Shown: positions 11,892-24,058 of the stretch, in pieces
Layout: every line of letters starts with the position of its first letter
Position numbering within the stretch: the stretch's first letter is position 1
Assembly (NCBI RefSeq): GCF_010389155.1
Contig: NC_057766.1
Coordinates: 23,693,516 to 23,757,515, forward strand
Length of the DNA stretch: 64,000 nt
Reading direction: 5' to 3'
DNA from: Erigeron canadensis
Taxonomy: Eukaryota; Streptophyta; Magnoliopsida; Asterales; Asteraceae
Position numbers and translations under genes: made by a program
The notes under the pieces: generated by a model
Seen by the model: the letters and a program-made list of their open reading frames with translations, nothing else
What the model was told of the DNA's origin: nothing
Databases searched by the model: none

Positions 11892-12219
11892 GGTCAACAC
11901 TATATATGCCACTTGACTACTGTTTGATTTAGCTATCGTCTTTTGAGACTTGTCTTGTTTTTGTTTCTTTATGGTTATGAATGTTACATCGTTTGCATTT
12001 GGGTTTCGGCAATGGCAATATTCTCTTGAAAATTATGAATTCTACAAGGGTTTTGTTGATTTTTGTGGCAAGTTCGTCAAACTCACCTGAAATTGACATG
12101 TCTTAAGCCATGGAGTCCAGCAGTTTGCAGTTGTAGATGGCTCTGCACATCAGCAGCGGATGGCAAGCCAAGGCTCTGGTCTGCCACCTCCTTTTTTTTT
12201 TTTTTTCATCGTTTGCTAG

Positions 12220-12677
12220 CAATGTTTTAAAACCGGTATTTTAGTTATACCGGCGTGGAAAAATTTTCCGGTATTATCGGTAATACCGGAAATACCGGCC
12301 GGTACGACTATTTTTAATTTATTATATTTTTTGTGTAAAAATCTTACAAAACTTGTTACAATTTAACAAAAATAGTCAAAATGCAATTATAATTTACTCA
12401 AAAATAATACCAAATATGTATTTCATAACAAAATATAGGTTTTAAAGTTCACAAATAACAAAAAATAACATTAAAGTATCATAAAAATAAGTTTTTTAAA
12501 AAATCAAAATTTATTTTTTGAAAATACCGGAAATACCGGTATGGTAATACCGGAAAATACCGGGTATACCGGAAATACCGGCCGGTATTGAAGAGTGAAA
12601 ACACCGGCAAAATATCGGACTTAAAATACCGGCGTGGTCTTCGGTACCGGTAATACTGGCCGGTATTTAAAACATTG
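12220..12677. mobile_element. hAT-type MITE with 8-bp target duplication
   Basis: The ends CAATGTTTTAAAACCGGTA and the inverted TACCGG..TATTTAAAACATTG are terminal repeats. TTTGCTAG (8 bp) flanks both sides exactly (12212-12219 and 12678-12685), the duplication length of hAT elements. Subterminal regions are packed with ACCGGTA/AATACCGG words on both strands around an AT-rich core. No transposase is encoded. It lies about 330 bp past the H-protein stop. Confidence 0.85.
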
Positions 12678-12685
12678 TTTGCTAG

Positions 12686-13315
12686 TGATTTCTTGTGTTT
12701 AATAGTACGGAATAAATGATGTTTGGCATAGCAAAAAACTTAAATATAATATAGGGGTAGGTGTTACCAGTGGTAAAAGAACTAAATTAAGGGCTTTAGG
12801 CCAAACTTTTTAGAATGCCTTCAATTTCATATTGTTCAAAGAAGGATCACGAGAATATCGATATCCATCAAATTATGTATTGACAAGTACGAAAACATGT
12901 TTAATTGCATGTGAAAATATTTATAAAAAAAAAAAAATCAGAAATCAACGAAAAATTTAATGAAAACAATATCTAACTCTGAAACTATTATCACAGACAC
13001 CTAGGAATATTCATATAGAACATATTAAATGCAATAACATTTCATGTTCCACAAAGACCACATATGATAGATGCATTATAAGTTGGGAATAAATAAAGTA
13101 GCATAGAGTTTAAAGTTTAAAGAGTGCCAAAATCATGAGCGATGCACGATATTACAAGACTTTTGTTTGATTAATTTATGGTAACGAATTCTTATTTAGT
13201 AAATATTTTTTATTAATTCTAGTAGTACAAGTTTATAATCATGCTACAAGTTCTTAATTTTTTTTTCTTTCAACTTTGACAGTAAATATTTTTGTGTGTT
13301 TTATATAACACTTAA
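12686..13315. other. AT-rich intergenic DNA, nothing recognised
   Basis: No coding pattern, repeat border or RNA gene could be supported here. Confidence 0.4.
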
Positions 13316-13870
13316 TATAACATATATGAATCGATTGAGTTTGGGACGAAATCGGTACCGGTAGGGATTCGGGATCGATATCGGTACTAATCGGTTCGGT
13401 ACCAGTTCGGTACAGGGAAACCGAATATGCATACCGATACCAATATACCATCCCAAGTTACACATTGTACAGTCTGTTACTTGATGATCTTCATATTGTT
13501 TAGTATCTCAGGAGTCGACCTTAGTATCTTATCTTTAGAAATCTAAATTGTAACTTACATGAAGAGATATTGAGAATGGCAGGTTGAGAAGCACACACAA
13601 GATCAGAAGAGTAGAAGCAACAAGTTGCCATTTCACAGATAGAACCCAGTGGCATGGCAATCGGGATACCACCGAGGAGTAGGAGCAACAAGTTATCAAT
13701 CCCATCTCTATATGCTCTTGTTATAAAGAAAACATCACTATCGCTTCGATGACAAGTCTCACATAAACAAAATTCGGTACTAAACGGGTATAGAACCGAA
13801 AATCCCGGTACCGAAACCAGTACCGGTACCAAGAGTTCTGTACGGTAATCGTACCGATACCATCCCTAGC
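13316..13870. repeat. Degenerate GGTACCG-rich MITE copies
   Basis: Two blocks (about 13333-13456 and 13770-13867) carry repeated ATCGGTACCG/CGGTACC words and end in CCGATACCATCCC-type sequence. The first block begins TTGGGACG and ends CATCCCAA, short inverted ends. Sequence between the blocks (about 13460-13770) holds no supported gene. Superfamily unknown. Confidence 0.4.
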
Positions 13871-13898
13871 CACCATGACACCCTCGCTCACGGGTTGC

Positions 13899-14243
13899 AA
13901 CTGTTACATAAGAAATGATGTTGTGGTAATATCACTGTCAAATAAGAAAAAGCTTAGGGCCAAAATGTAACGTTGTAGGCATGCTACGGATATGGCTGGA
14001 ATAATTTGTTAGAAAACAACTTGTGTGTAAATAACCCAAATATTAATGGGAGGACTCAGATTTGACGGTGAAAAATTTAATTTTTCCTAGTAAATGCTTT
14101 CTAACAAACTTTTCCTACCATTTCGGTAACCGACCTACAACATTACATTTTAACCCGCTAAACTATATCTTATTTGACACTTATTGTCCCACAAGTACAG
14201 TTATTCACTAATATTGCCACAACATCATTTCTTATGTAACAAT
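13899..14243. mobile_element. TIR MITE, about 345 bp
   Basis: The left arm TGTTACATAAGAAATGATG at about 13903 returns inverted as CATCATTTCTTATGTAACA near the right end. The inverted match extends about 50 bp inward with some divergence (GTTGTGGTAATAT versus ATATTGCCACAAC). A second inverted pair lies further in (ATGTAACGTTGTAGG and CCTACAACATTACAT). It is non-coding. Confidence 0.6.
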
Positions 14244-14395
14244 TTGATCAATAGTCGCATTTTTACAAATTAATCAAAAGACATACCGACACATTGCTGC
14301 ACGGATATCATATTCAAGAAACAAGATGTCAATGTTGAATGTCTCATAAGCTTTATATATTTGTCAATCTTGTCCGAATTTTAGGTATAAACTTA

Positions 14396-15049
14396 TCTAT
14401 ACTATATTATAAAATAAAAGTCTCTAGATTTTCAACATTGAACTTAAATTTCAATATTGATTTTAAGTATTTCTTCAAAATGCCCCATATCAATTACGAG
14501 TATATATTTACCTAAAATAACTATATTACCCTTTCTCTCTCCTCAAATCTCAACCAATCATTTTTTATACTCTCCTCCATAAATCATTTATTCCTCCAAT
14601 TCATTCAAAATCTTTTATCTAAAAAACCGTACATCGATAAATTATCTATACTATATTATAAAACAAAAAGCCTCTAGATTTTCAACATTGAATTTAAATA
14701 TTCAATATTGATTTTAAGTACTTTCCCAAAATGCCCCATATCAATTCTATATTTACCTAAAATAACTATATTACCCTTTCTCTCTACTCAAATCTCAATC
14801 AATCATTTTTTTTTCTCTCTCCTCCATAAATCATTTATTCCTCCAATTCATTCAAAATCTTTTATCTCAAAAACCGTACATCAATAAATTATAAAAGTTA
14901 TATGGATGTTCTTAAAAATTATATGGATGTTCTTAAAATTTCATGCCCAGCCGGCTAAGGAATTTGGCTATCACACTCTATGACCTATCATACTTTATGA
15001 CCTATCACACCACTATCTTACCGCCGCAACGCGCGGATACTTTGTCTCG
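14396..15049 (+). mobile_element. Helitron with duplicated 5' end
   Basis: TCTATACTATATTATAAAA starts at 14396 and again at 14645, each preceded by A; the 249-bp unit between them is a direct repeat of what follows. The right end reads CCGCCGCAACGCGCGGATAC then CTCG before T, a GC hairpin just inside the end. The copy at 24059-24521 shares both ends and the CTCTAGATTTTCAACATTGA phrase. Non-autonomous, no ORF. The CTCG-T ending departs from the usual CTRR. Confidence 0.65.
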
Positions 15050-15052
15050 TAA

Positions 15053-16335
15053 GTTATAACGGTTCAGGTTGAATGTCTGGTATATTTTTTTCAAAAGTTG
15101 TAGTTATTAAGTGAGATATCTATCTAAACCAATAACATTCGGCTACAAACAAGACTACAATGAAAAAAGATTTTTCAGTATCCCTGTTTCCTTTATACTG
15201 TGGTCTCGAGTTTTTTATTGAAGAGAAAGGAAAAGAATATGAAGGATTTTTAAAATATTTGTGTTCTTGAGTTTTATTAAAGAGGAGAAGAGAAAAGAAA
15301 GGAAAGGAGTTGGAAGGAGAGTTCAATACATTTTGGTTACAATTTTTTCCTTCCACTTTTGGGATGATTTGGAAGGAAAGAAAATCTACCCCTTCTCTTC
15401 CATTCACCTCTCTTCTTTTCTTTCTTCTTCCTTTAAAAAAGAACTCGAAAACACAGCGTTAGAGTTTTCGGTTCCGGATTTACATCCCTAAGGTACTAAA
15501 AGCATCACAACTGACCCCTTTCCTTACTCCTATGCCAAATTAAGATGCAATAAATGCTAAGGATTTAGAGCCCTTTAGCACCATTTTTTATCGATCGTTT
15601 CCCACAATGTACGACCCGCTCCCCACCGACTAGCTCATTGTTGAAATCCTAGAACATAAAAGTATCTTGAGATGCAGAATCTTTATTTGTCTACTTACAA
15701 CAAAGGTTAAGGATAGAAATCAAGATTATCCAAACCATTTCTAGCTCATCGTACATTGTTTCTGAGATACCAATATTCCTAACACGGTTACATAAGTCTA
15801 GAAAAAAGTTATGAATATTACTTTTATACACCGTAATTAATATTCTCACCGGCATAGTCATCGTCAATCATTATCCATGACTAACTATCCTATTCATAAT
15901 GTTCAAAAAAAAAACTATCCTATTCAAAATATTAATTATGATGTCTAAAAAAGATATCATAACCTTTTTCTAGATTTATGTAATGATGTTAGCAATTGAC
16001 ACACCACAAACAATACATGATGAACTAATCGTACAATGTGGGAAGCGATAGATTAAAAAAGGTACGAAAGGGCTCTAAATCCTTACCGTTTGGTGCATCT
16101 TATGTTGAAAAATGTATAGTTAATAAAGAGATCAATTATGATGATTTTTGTAGAGCTATTTATACTTTAAGGATGCATACCCGAGAACAAAAGACGTCTT
16201 AATTAAACGAAGATATTGAAAAAGCATTTTTCATTGTAGTTTTATTTATACTTTAGGTGGACATCTCACTTCATAGCTACAACTTTTGAAAATGAAAAAA
16301 ATGAAAAACCAAAACGGTTCAACTTTAACCAGTTA
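15053..16335. mobile_element. Large foldback/long-TIR element with nested insert
   Basis: Positions 15053-15180 return inverted at about 16220-16330 (shared words include ACTACAACTTTTGAAAA and TTTTTCATTGTAGT). Further in, 15534-15620 returns inverted at about 16020-16110 (AAGGATTTAGAGCCCTTT; CCCACAATGTACGA). The two nested inverted pairs mean one element of about 1.28 kb. A smaller MITE (15262-15455) appears to have inserted in the left arm. It has no transposase and is possibly Mutator-like. Confidence 0.6.
15262..15455. mobile_element. Purine/pyrimidine-rich MITE nested in the foldback element
   Basis: The left end GTGTTCTTGAGTTTTATTAAAG is matched imperfectly by an inverted right end at about 15433-15455 (CTTTAAAAAAGAACTCGAAA). 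GA-rich sequence near the left end gives way to CT-rich sequence at the right, so it can fold back. The open frames in it on both strands are compositional. Confidence 0.5.
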
Positions 16336-17419
16336 TTAGCTATAGCTAATAAGTGGAAGAATTTTGTCTAACATAGAGAAAGATTATAAAGTGGAGTACC
16401 TTGTTATTTTTTTGAATATGATATTAGGGTAGCAGTGATCAGAAACAAAAAAGTTTTCTCGGACAAGAATGTCAACTCGAAATAGATCACATAAGAAATA
16501 AAACATACAACCTTTCTTTGACTAACCGCGCGATCAAAACACAAAGATATCGATTGGAACTCATGGAACTCTTTCAACATCTAATGTGTTAGTAATTTTA
16601 TCCGGCTTTACCTATGTATCTAGCATCTTGCTAGCCTCTGCCATTAATAAAATGTGTTGTTCAAAAAAAAATAAATTAGGGTAGCAGTTATGTGTCAGTT
16701 TGTCCAAAGTTTTCATTATTGTTTTTAAAAATCCAATTGCTAGTCAAGTTGCCGTCAAGAGCAGGGGTTTTGGTGGGCCGAGGGATGTTGGTAGGCACCA
16801 AATAGGTTGTTCAATATTGGAAATCCGAACTTCGAATATCTAAATATTTAGATAGTGGATTTGGCCTTCCATTCCGAATCAGAAAATTCGGATATCAAAT
16901 TATCGAGATATCCAAAAATTTATTAAATATTTCATATCTCATATTGTAACGCATCACTTAATCCAAAACTATCATCATAAATGTTAGAAAATTAACATCG
17001 CACAAATTTAATTGATTATAAGAAAAATGATTAAGAGAATTTACTCATTCTCGTAGATATACTTTTGATAGGAAGCATATATTAACAAAATAAATGTAAG
17101 GTTAATATTTGAATAAATGAAAAATATTGTCTCTTTCAACTTTCAACCAACTAAATATATGTAGTATAGAAACTCCATTTGCAAAGATGCAAAAAGGTCA
17201 TAAAGCTAAAAAAAAATAAAATATAAAACCTTCTCAGATCCAAAGAAAAAACGGAGATAAATCATAAATGAAAGAAACAAGACTTTAAAAGTGGATGGAA
17301 TCATGGAACTTACTAATGGGGTTGTTAGGTAGAGAGAAAATAAAATGATAGATTAAATAATAGAGGAATCACTCATGTACGGTTTTTTTTTTAACTTACG
17401 GGTTTTAATCATCTGAGAA
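16336..17419. other. AT-rich intergenic DNA with a possible LINE/SINE tail
   Basis: At about 16570-16672 the sequence AATAAAATGTGTTGTTC followed by a run of A looks like the 3' tail of a non-LTR retroelement. Nothing else is recognisable. Confidence 0.35.
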
Positions 17420-17580
17420 CTAAATTTTTCGTCAAAACTAGAAAACTGTCAAAACGTATTGTGTTCTAAATTTAACACAATGTGTTTTTAATATGTTTTT
17501 CTAAAACACATTGTATTAAATTCAGATCACAGTGTGTTTTGACAGTTTTCTAGTTTTCACAGAAAACTTAGCTTTTAAAA
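17420..17580. mobile_element. Palindromic MITE
   Basis: CTAGAAAACTGTCAAAAC (about 17440) is repeated inverted as GTTTTGACAGTTTTCTAG (about 17537). Inner arms with AACACAATGTGTTTT-type words also pair. Total about 160 bp, directly next to the Helitron end at 17586. Confidence 0.6.
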
Positions 17581-17585
17581 GAACA

Positions 17586-18310
17586 CTAGTCGTTAAACCC
17601 GCGCGCTGTCGCGGGATACTTTTTTACGCGACAGTTTTGGATACGAAAAATATGTATTAGTACTCCGTATTAGTGTAATACAAATACATTCATGTCAAAT
17701 AAACAAATATAATAATAACGTATAAAAATAATAAGATGTATGAAAATATATGACAAAATAATAACTATATTAATGCAAATATTGACATTAACGATATGAT
17801 ATACTCACTGTCTTGTTTTAAACATTACATGAACTAAAGATGTAATACTGTGATAGTGATAAGTCTTATTATTATATATTAAAAACGTTATAAATACAAA
17901 AAATAATCAAAGTCAAAGGTTTAAGTTTGGTGCAATAAAACTGAGAACAAAATCTTTGATAAAGAGCAAAAATTAAAACTACAAACTTGAGAAGGTAAAA
18001 ATGAAAGAAGCAAAATTTAAAAAAATACAAAAAGAATAGTCAAAATCAAAGATTTAAAGGTAAAACCGTAATGTATAGAAGTTGTATGATAAACACATAA
18101 GAACCCAAAAATTAAAAAACATAGATAAAAGATAAAAATGAAAGAAACAAAAGTAAAAAAAAAATTACTCGACGTGTAAAGTTGTACTATGTGGTTAGTA
18201 TGTTAAAAGATAAAAATTGTAGGGAAATAAAAATTAGACATAGTTGTACATTATGCATGATCTCTTGTACAAAATAAGTTGGTTCTTAGTATTATATATA
18301 TAATTTCACT
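17586..18310 (-). mobile_element. Helitron, minus strand
   Basis: On the minus strand the 3' end is CAGCGCGCGGGTTTAACGACTAG followed by T (left border 17586), with a GC hairpin (CCCGCGACAGCGCGCGGG) inside it. The 5' end is placed near 18310, where the minus strand reads TTATATATATAATACTAAG, but the exact TC is uncertain. The body is A-rich on the + strand and non-coding. Confidence 0.55.
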
Positions 18311-18504
18311 TTGAACTACAATGAAGTCTTTAACGGGCTTGCAGCCCAAGTCTACTAACAATAACCCTACTGTCAATTGTCAAAGTCTGATTTGAGTCCA
18401 ACCAAATTCCACCCAATAAATCCACTGCTGCTAGTCCTTATAATTCACTGACCACAATACAATGATTTACAAATATAACCCATTCTATTTTTTTTAAGGT
18501 TAAT

Positions 18505-18745
18505 TTCGCTACAAACTTCGTGTCAGAATTCGACAACGGCAAGTCTAGCATACGTTGTCTTAACCGAGTTCACGCTAAACAGCTCCCTCTAAGGAAAAAT
18601 GTCTATGGCAAATACCCGATGGGGAAAAAACCCCTACTAATCCGTCCGAAGGCACGGCATTTAAAATGAGTAAACCCTACCCCTGGATATACCCACACCT
18701 CATGAGGATGGTCTTTCAACCATTGAGCTAAGCTCACCCCATTCT
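18505..18745 (-). mobile_element. tRNA-derived SINE
   Basis: On the minus strand it opens with TGAGCTTAGCTCAATGGTTG (A-box-like), followed by a GTGGGTATATCCAGGGG B-box-like segment, then a longer non-tRNA body. The distal body (about 18514-18600) is similar to 57226-57300 in this window, which supports a dispersed family. Confidence 0.5.
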
Positions 18746-19724
18746 ACTAATAATGCAAATTGCTGTGTTTGCAATTTTCATCCTAGCACAACTAATAAGT
18801 CAACCAAATTAATCCAACCAATACCATTTGTCCATCATTTGATTAATCTCTCTATAAGATTGGCCAACCCAACTCATTTCTGTACGATTGTAGCCTAACA
18901 TCTGATCAACAGTACAACCCAACCAAAAACCAACTTCCCAATGGTACACCAACTTCCAGCTAAAACACATGCCACAACCAGTCCTTCAACCGACCCAACC
19001 AACAAATACGTATACCACTAGTTCATTCTAACTCCCAGGAACCATCAACTGTAACCCAAAAATATAATAAAAATGGCCGACACTCAGACCGAGCCAGTAC
19101 GGAAGTACCAAAAATAGACCATTATAAGACAAAAAAACCACTTTCAGTTACCCTTGCAGTGAATTAGGAGTGAACATATCCACTTTAATACCAATGTTAC
19201 CCCAAACATCCCACAACTCAAACAAAAATTGACCCTGCACACACATTCCCTTTACCAAACTCAAAGTAACTTTTGCAGAAAATAATAAAAGGGGTACCAG
19301 GCATACAAATAAACAAGCAGAAAATACAAAAGTGTACTCCTCTGATAGCAACCTGAACCAGCAATCCAAACCATAATCTGTAACAGCCATGCCTAAATGT
19401 AAAGCATTGTATGTCACCACTAATCCATTGACCCAACATGATCCAAAATACAAAGAATTGTATATCCCCACTGTAATCATTGGACAAATAGTGTATAACA
19501 CCAAAAACTTTCAATTTTAATTCTGCAAACATCTACTCCTATACATGACTTATACCAACTTCTTAACCATTCAATCAACCAAACTCCCAACCAAGTTGTG
19601 CATACAGCACCAATCCATCTCAAAGACCAATACTCATTAGTTGTAATCATATCACACAAAAATAAAGACCAAAAGTACATATTTAGTTGATACATTATAC
19701 AATGAAATCTCATTACAATACAAT
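18746..19724. other. 3' flank of the MKK6 gene
   Basis: Contains CCAACC/AACCAA-rich sequence (18.85-19.03 kb) and an imperfect repeat of AAAGAATTGTATATCCCCACT with AAAGCATTGTATGTCACCACT (about 19452 and 19399). The 3' UTR of the kinase must lie here, but I cannot fix a polyadenylation site. Overlapping frames on the minus strand at 19.15-19.76 kb show no known domain. Confidence 0.4.
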
Positions 19725-22700
19725 TCATTTTGAAAAGTTTATAGGTGACTCCAAGCAACTTACCAGAATTGCAAGATCAATATCTTTGTCCTCAAACTTC
19801 TTGATGAATGGGTGACTCTACAGATACAAGCAAAAGAAGGCAGTCAGGTTAAGAAGTAAACATCGTTAACAAAAGTCTCATTAAAATTATCATACGAACC
19901 AAAAGATCTAGAGCCGATGATCTCTCTTTTGGATCTTTCTGTATGCTACATGTTTACACACAAGTAGAGACGTGAGAACATATGTTATAAGATATGATGA
20001 GAGTAAAATGAATATATCTTTACAAGGACCACAATGAAAAGATGTATATTGACCGATTTGTGGTTCTTATCTTTTTTTTGTGGGTCAAATCATCACTCTA
20101 ACCATAAACAGATAAACAAATAGAACCATCCAATCCATACACGGGTCAAGCGTTGACCGTTATGATAATTTGGTCCTTTGAAATATCTTGTTATGTAATC
20201 AGTTACTTAATAACTTCTTGCTCTGTTATAATACATTCAATAGAATTCCATAGTTTGGATTTGAGAATTAATGTTTATTGCCAATTGAGTACGATTAAAA
20301 TAAGACTAACAAGAAAAGGAAACCAATGACACTTCCAATTTCAATTTCAATTTCAACTAACCAGGAAGAGATAAATGAGCAGAATTCTGGAGAAAATTGA
20401 TCTGTTGGAGCTGTAGGTGGTGGCTTTGTGACGATGGCGTCTAAGAGCTCATAAAAACTTGGCCAGCTTTGCTGATCTTCAGATTGTATGAATGGAAATC
20501 GTCCTATGGCACACTCAAGAATCACTAGGCCCAAACTCCAGATGTCACTTTTATAATCATAGGTCTTCCCACTAATTCGTTCCGGCTGCAAAAATATTAG
20601 CAATAAATGTAAGAGCAGGTGTCACTCAATATTTTTCAACTGTTATAATAAAAAGGTAACTGACTTTTTTGGACTATATTTTTTTTGGGGGTGAGCTCTA
20701 AGACTGAAGGGAACGAACTGGTTACCCCAATAAACAAAGACACTGAAGTTCTCAGAACAAGAAATTTTGTAAGAGGCATTTTTTTTTTCTTGGATAGAAA
20801 AAGTTTGTTTCCTACAGGTGAAATTTAAGTGATGTTGGTTACATTTGCATACAGCTAGCCCACTTCAATATAATATATGATAGAGCTCCACTTACCGACA
20901 TATAATTGTATGTTCCAACAAATGTATCTCGTTGACCCATGGAGCTAGCAAGCATTGCACTTACGCCAAAGTCTGTAATCTTAACTTCACCCTTTCGGTT
21001 TACGAGTAAGTTAGATGGCTTTATGTCCCTATGGATTACATGTCTATCATGGTGCAAATACACAAGGCCCTGCAATACCTGTATAGAAAAATTGATGATC
21101 TTATACCGATGCTTTGAGTTGGCAAAGTTTACAGGTCAACTGGGTAATGAGCAATTATATGTCTGCGTTGAGTTTAGTTGAGCTGAAACACTTTTTGCCT
21201 GGTTTTTATGATTTTCGTAGTTACTTACTATGTCAAATGAGATTACAAAACCTAAATTATTTCAACCATAATCAACATTTTGAATTGTACTATCTAGGAG
21301 GTTTTATGCAGTAAAAAACTTTCGGACAACTTCCAATTCTCAGACCCATTTGACCCTTTCACTTTTATGCTAACTTTGTTTATTACATGCGTGACCCGTT
21401 AAAGATAAAACATAACCGGAATCTACACATTTATGTTCATGGGTCAAACTTTTCACCTCTAACTAACCTGTTTGCAAAGAACTGCAAGATATGGTTCAAG
21501 AATTGTCTTGAGTTGTCTAATAACATCTGTTAAAGATCCACGGTCCATATATTCAAACACCAGAGAGATGGTACCATTGTGATAGAAAGAGTGGTAGCAA
21601 ACAACTATATGAGGACATTGAGATGCTTGATTGATTTTCAGCTCTTGCACAATCTGTTTACGTATTTCCTCTTGTATGTTCATCTGGATTACCTGTGACC
21701 AACATCAATCGAATATTTATGTACAGAATGTTTGGTCTTAATACTAAATACTACCAAATATAACAAGTCACGATACTAAAACATGAAAGTTACACAATCA
21801 GAACCCCTAAATGCTACAGCATAAGTGTATTGCTCTAAACAAGCATCAATACACAATCTTATGTCAAATGTGTAATACATAGAAAGACAGATCATAAAAA
21901 ACCCTCTATTACTTTCAGAAATAAGATAGTAAACAAACTATAGTAAGTAACGAATTTCACAAACCAGGTACTATGATTAGCAGAAAACAAAATTACCAGA
22001 TAGTAGATACTAAAATTTTACTATTATGAGTAAACCAAGAGACAGTTTGACACTCTGTTGATTGGATTAGAAATTTCGATTTCCTCGATTTCTGGGTCAA
22101 TGCATCCAAGGCTATTAAAATACGGTAACTTGTAAAAGTAATAATCATATGCTGCTTAGGTTATGGTATCTTTTCAGCTCATTTTTGTACAAGCATCAAA
22201 CATATATGTCTAGTATATTGCTACATCTACATCCTAATATATAGACCAGTTTATAACATTTACTGATTTAAAACTTCACAAAAAAAAAGATGGAAATAAT
22301 AGAGCATATAGTTGAGAAAGCAAGATAACTCATTGTACAAGAAAAGAGTAACTCCACATTAATCATTAGTGTTACCATCAAATTGACAAAGTTACTTTTT
22401 TATAGCATGAACATTAAGTTATGCATATTCTTTTTCCTCATAATCAGTCACTTTGGTGGATATTGTTGGCTAAGAAGTAAGAAGGATCTGGATGTGCATT
22501 TCATAGCAATAAAGTGGTCCTTAAGAACAAGAATGAGCATATTTTTTTTCTCAACAATAAGTTTTCTTACAGAAAACTCTTTACCTTAGTCAAATCTGCA
22601 TACTTTAGAGTTTAAACCTTAAGAATCAGAAAAGCCAGAATGATATACAATCTTCAAACTAGGTAGTGCGGGTTGTAAGTCATAAATCACAATATCAGGT

Positions 22701-23750
22701 CAAATGCACATCTGAACACTTCCTTACTCATATGGAATGCAATTGTTTAGCACTTAAGAGCATGAGATTGCAAAGAAGAAAAGCAAATAATCTGAATTTA
22801 AAAACCCTGACCTTCAAAGCAAACAATGTCCCGACCCATTTATGTCGAACCAACTGAACAACACCTCCACTTCCTTTTCCAATGACTTGGACGGTCTCAA
22901 GGTCTTCCAACGAAAATTGCAGATCGATCTCCTTGGCAACAGCCGGCTATCCAATTAGCAAACCAAAAATAAGTTTCCTTCTACAGATCACATAAATAAC
23001 AAACACACCATAATTATTTACAAGCCCGTTTGAATGAAAAACCATCAAGAAAAACTTACACTATTCTCCTTATCGTCAGATGCAAGTCTTAATCCTTTCA
23101 TATTCAGAAGTAAATCCCCATCATGAAATGTCCCACTTGCTGTCCTATAATTCCATTATAACCATCAGCTACCAATAATATAAAACTAAAAGTTTTTAAA
23201 TTTATCTAACTTTATCCGAAAATCATCGTATGTATCCTATTTCAAAACTAGCTATTGCATCTTTCAAAATTTAAATTATCCGACAGATGTGGCAACTTAT
23301 GGTTGTCATTGTTAGCATAGTTAACTATTTGAAAAGAGGTCAGATACATACATTTTGCAATAAATCGGAAATTTTTAAACAAAAGATAGCAACTTTCGAT
23401 GTAGGATACATACGGTCGACTTTTTTTTCTTTTTTTTGGGGGGGTAAAATACATTTAAAAACAATTAAGCCTAAAATACAAATACCTATTAACATAAATA
23501 AAAATCAAGATTTTGTCTAATTAGAGTTTCACATGATACAAATATATAGATATATAAATAATTATCAAATACCGCAAATGCGTAAACATAGATTAGATCA
23601 CAAGTTGAGCAAATTAGGGTTTGGTATGATCTGAAAAGAGTAATGAATTGAAAAACGGTGTCGTATAAAGACTTACAAGAAGCTAGTGATAGGGGCATCT
23701 TGAGCAGGAACAGAGAGCTTTAGCTGCTTTAATGGCTTCATCCCTTTCAT
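19725..23750 (-). CDS. MKK6: MAP kinase kinase, MKK6 type
   Basis: Exons, in coding order: 23677-23750, 23060-23144, 22812-22946, 21468-21692, 20896-21078, 20362-20585, 19900-19945 and 19725-19817 (1065 bp, 354 aa). All introns are GT-AG and in frame. It is a dual-specificity kinase; in Arabidopsis and tobacco this type acts in the cytokinesis cascade (NPK1/ANP - NQK1/MKK6 - NRK1/MPK4). The N-terminus [17 protein letters not shown] carries a basic-LxL MAPK docking site. The kinase shows the Gly loop GKGSGGVVQ (76-84), catalytic Lys98, HRD Asp191, DFG Asp209, and the plant S/T-x5-S/T activation loop at Ser219-MGQRD-Thr225. [10 protein letters not shown] and [15 protein letters not shown] match the MKK6 C-terminal end. 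The last exon reads through to [13 protein letters not shown] then stop, corresponding to the VGxLEPPVN ending of the family, though less conserved. Family length is about 356 aa. An alternative name by tobacco usage is NQK1. Confidence 0.94.
21079..21467. other. MKK6 intron 4
   Basis: A GT-AG intron of 389 bp on the minus strand. Phrases such as GTTTACAGGTCAACTGGGTAA and GACCCATTTGACCCTTTCAC mark a decayed dispersed element of the kind seen in other introns here. Confidence 0.45.
21693..22811. other. MKK6 intron 3
   Basis: The largest intron of the kinase gene (1119 bp). AT-rich, with no recognised mobile element or RNA gene. Open frames at 22.38-22.86 kb on the + strand lie antisense to the intron and to part of exon 3 and are not supported as genes. 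Confidence 0.5.
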
Positions 23751-24058
23751 CGCTGCAACTTAAAATTTACAAACTGTTTGTGTGTGTGTGAAATGGTGAG
23801 AATGGCAATATATGGAAAGTAATAAACAAAGTTCAAATTGAAATGAGACCGCCAAAACCCCTCAAAATATGTTGTTTTCACATGTAACCTGCTTAGTACT
23901 TTACACATACCCAATTCTTACTCAATTCAAACTCCAATCAAAACTTTACAACTCACAATTACCTAATTTTACCTAATTATTACCCAAATCATTGGCAATA
24001 CATACCCAATTCTTACCAAATTTCATATTCTTTTTCATTTAATTTTAATACATTTATA
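23751..24058. promoter_or_regulatory. MKK6 upstream region
   Basis: Presumed 5' UTR and promoter of the minus-strand kinase gene. A CA/GT stretch (TGTGTGTGTG at 23778-23789) lies about 30 bp upstream of the ATG. I see no clear TATA box at an obvious spacing. A Helitron starts at 24059, so the undisturbed upstream region is only about 300 bp. Confidence 0.35.

Noticed and set aside
19148..19758. Three overlapping minus-strand ORFs of 93-118 residues downstream of the MKK6 stop
   Set aside because: They overlap one another, are Cys/Phe/Trp/Leu-rich without a known domain, and lie in the presumed 3' region of the kinase gene. They look like chance frames.
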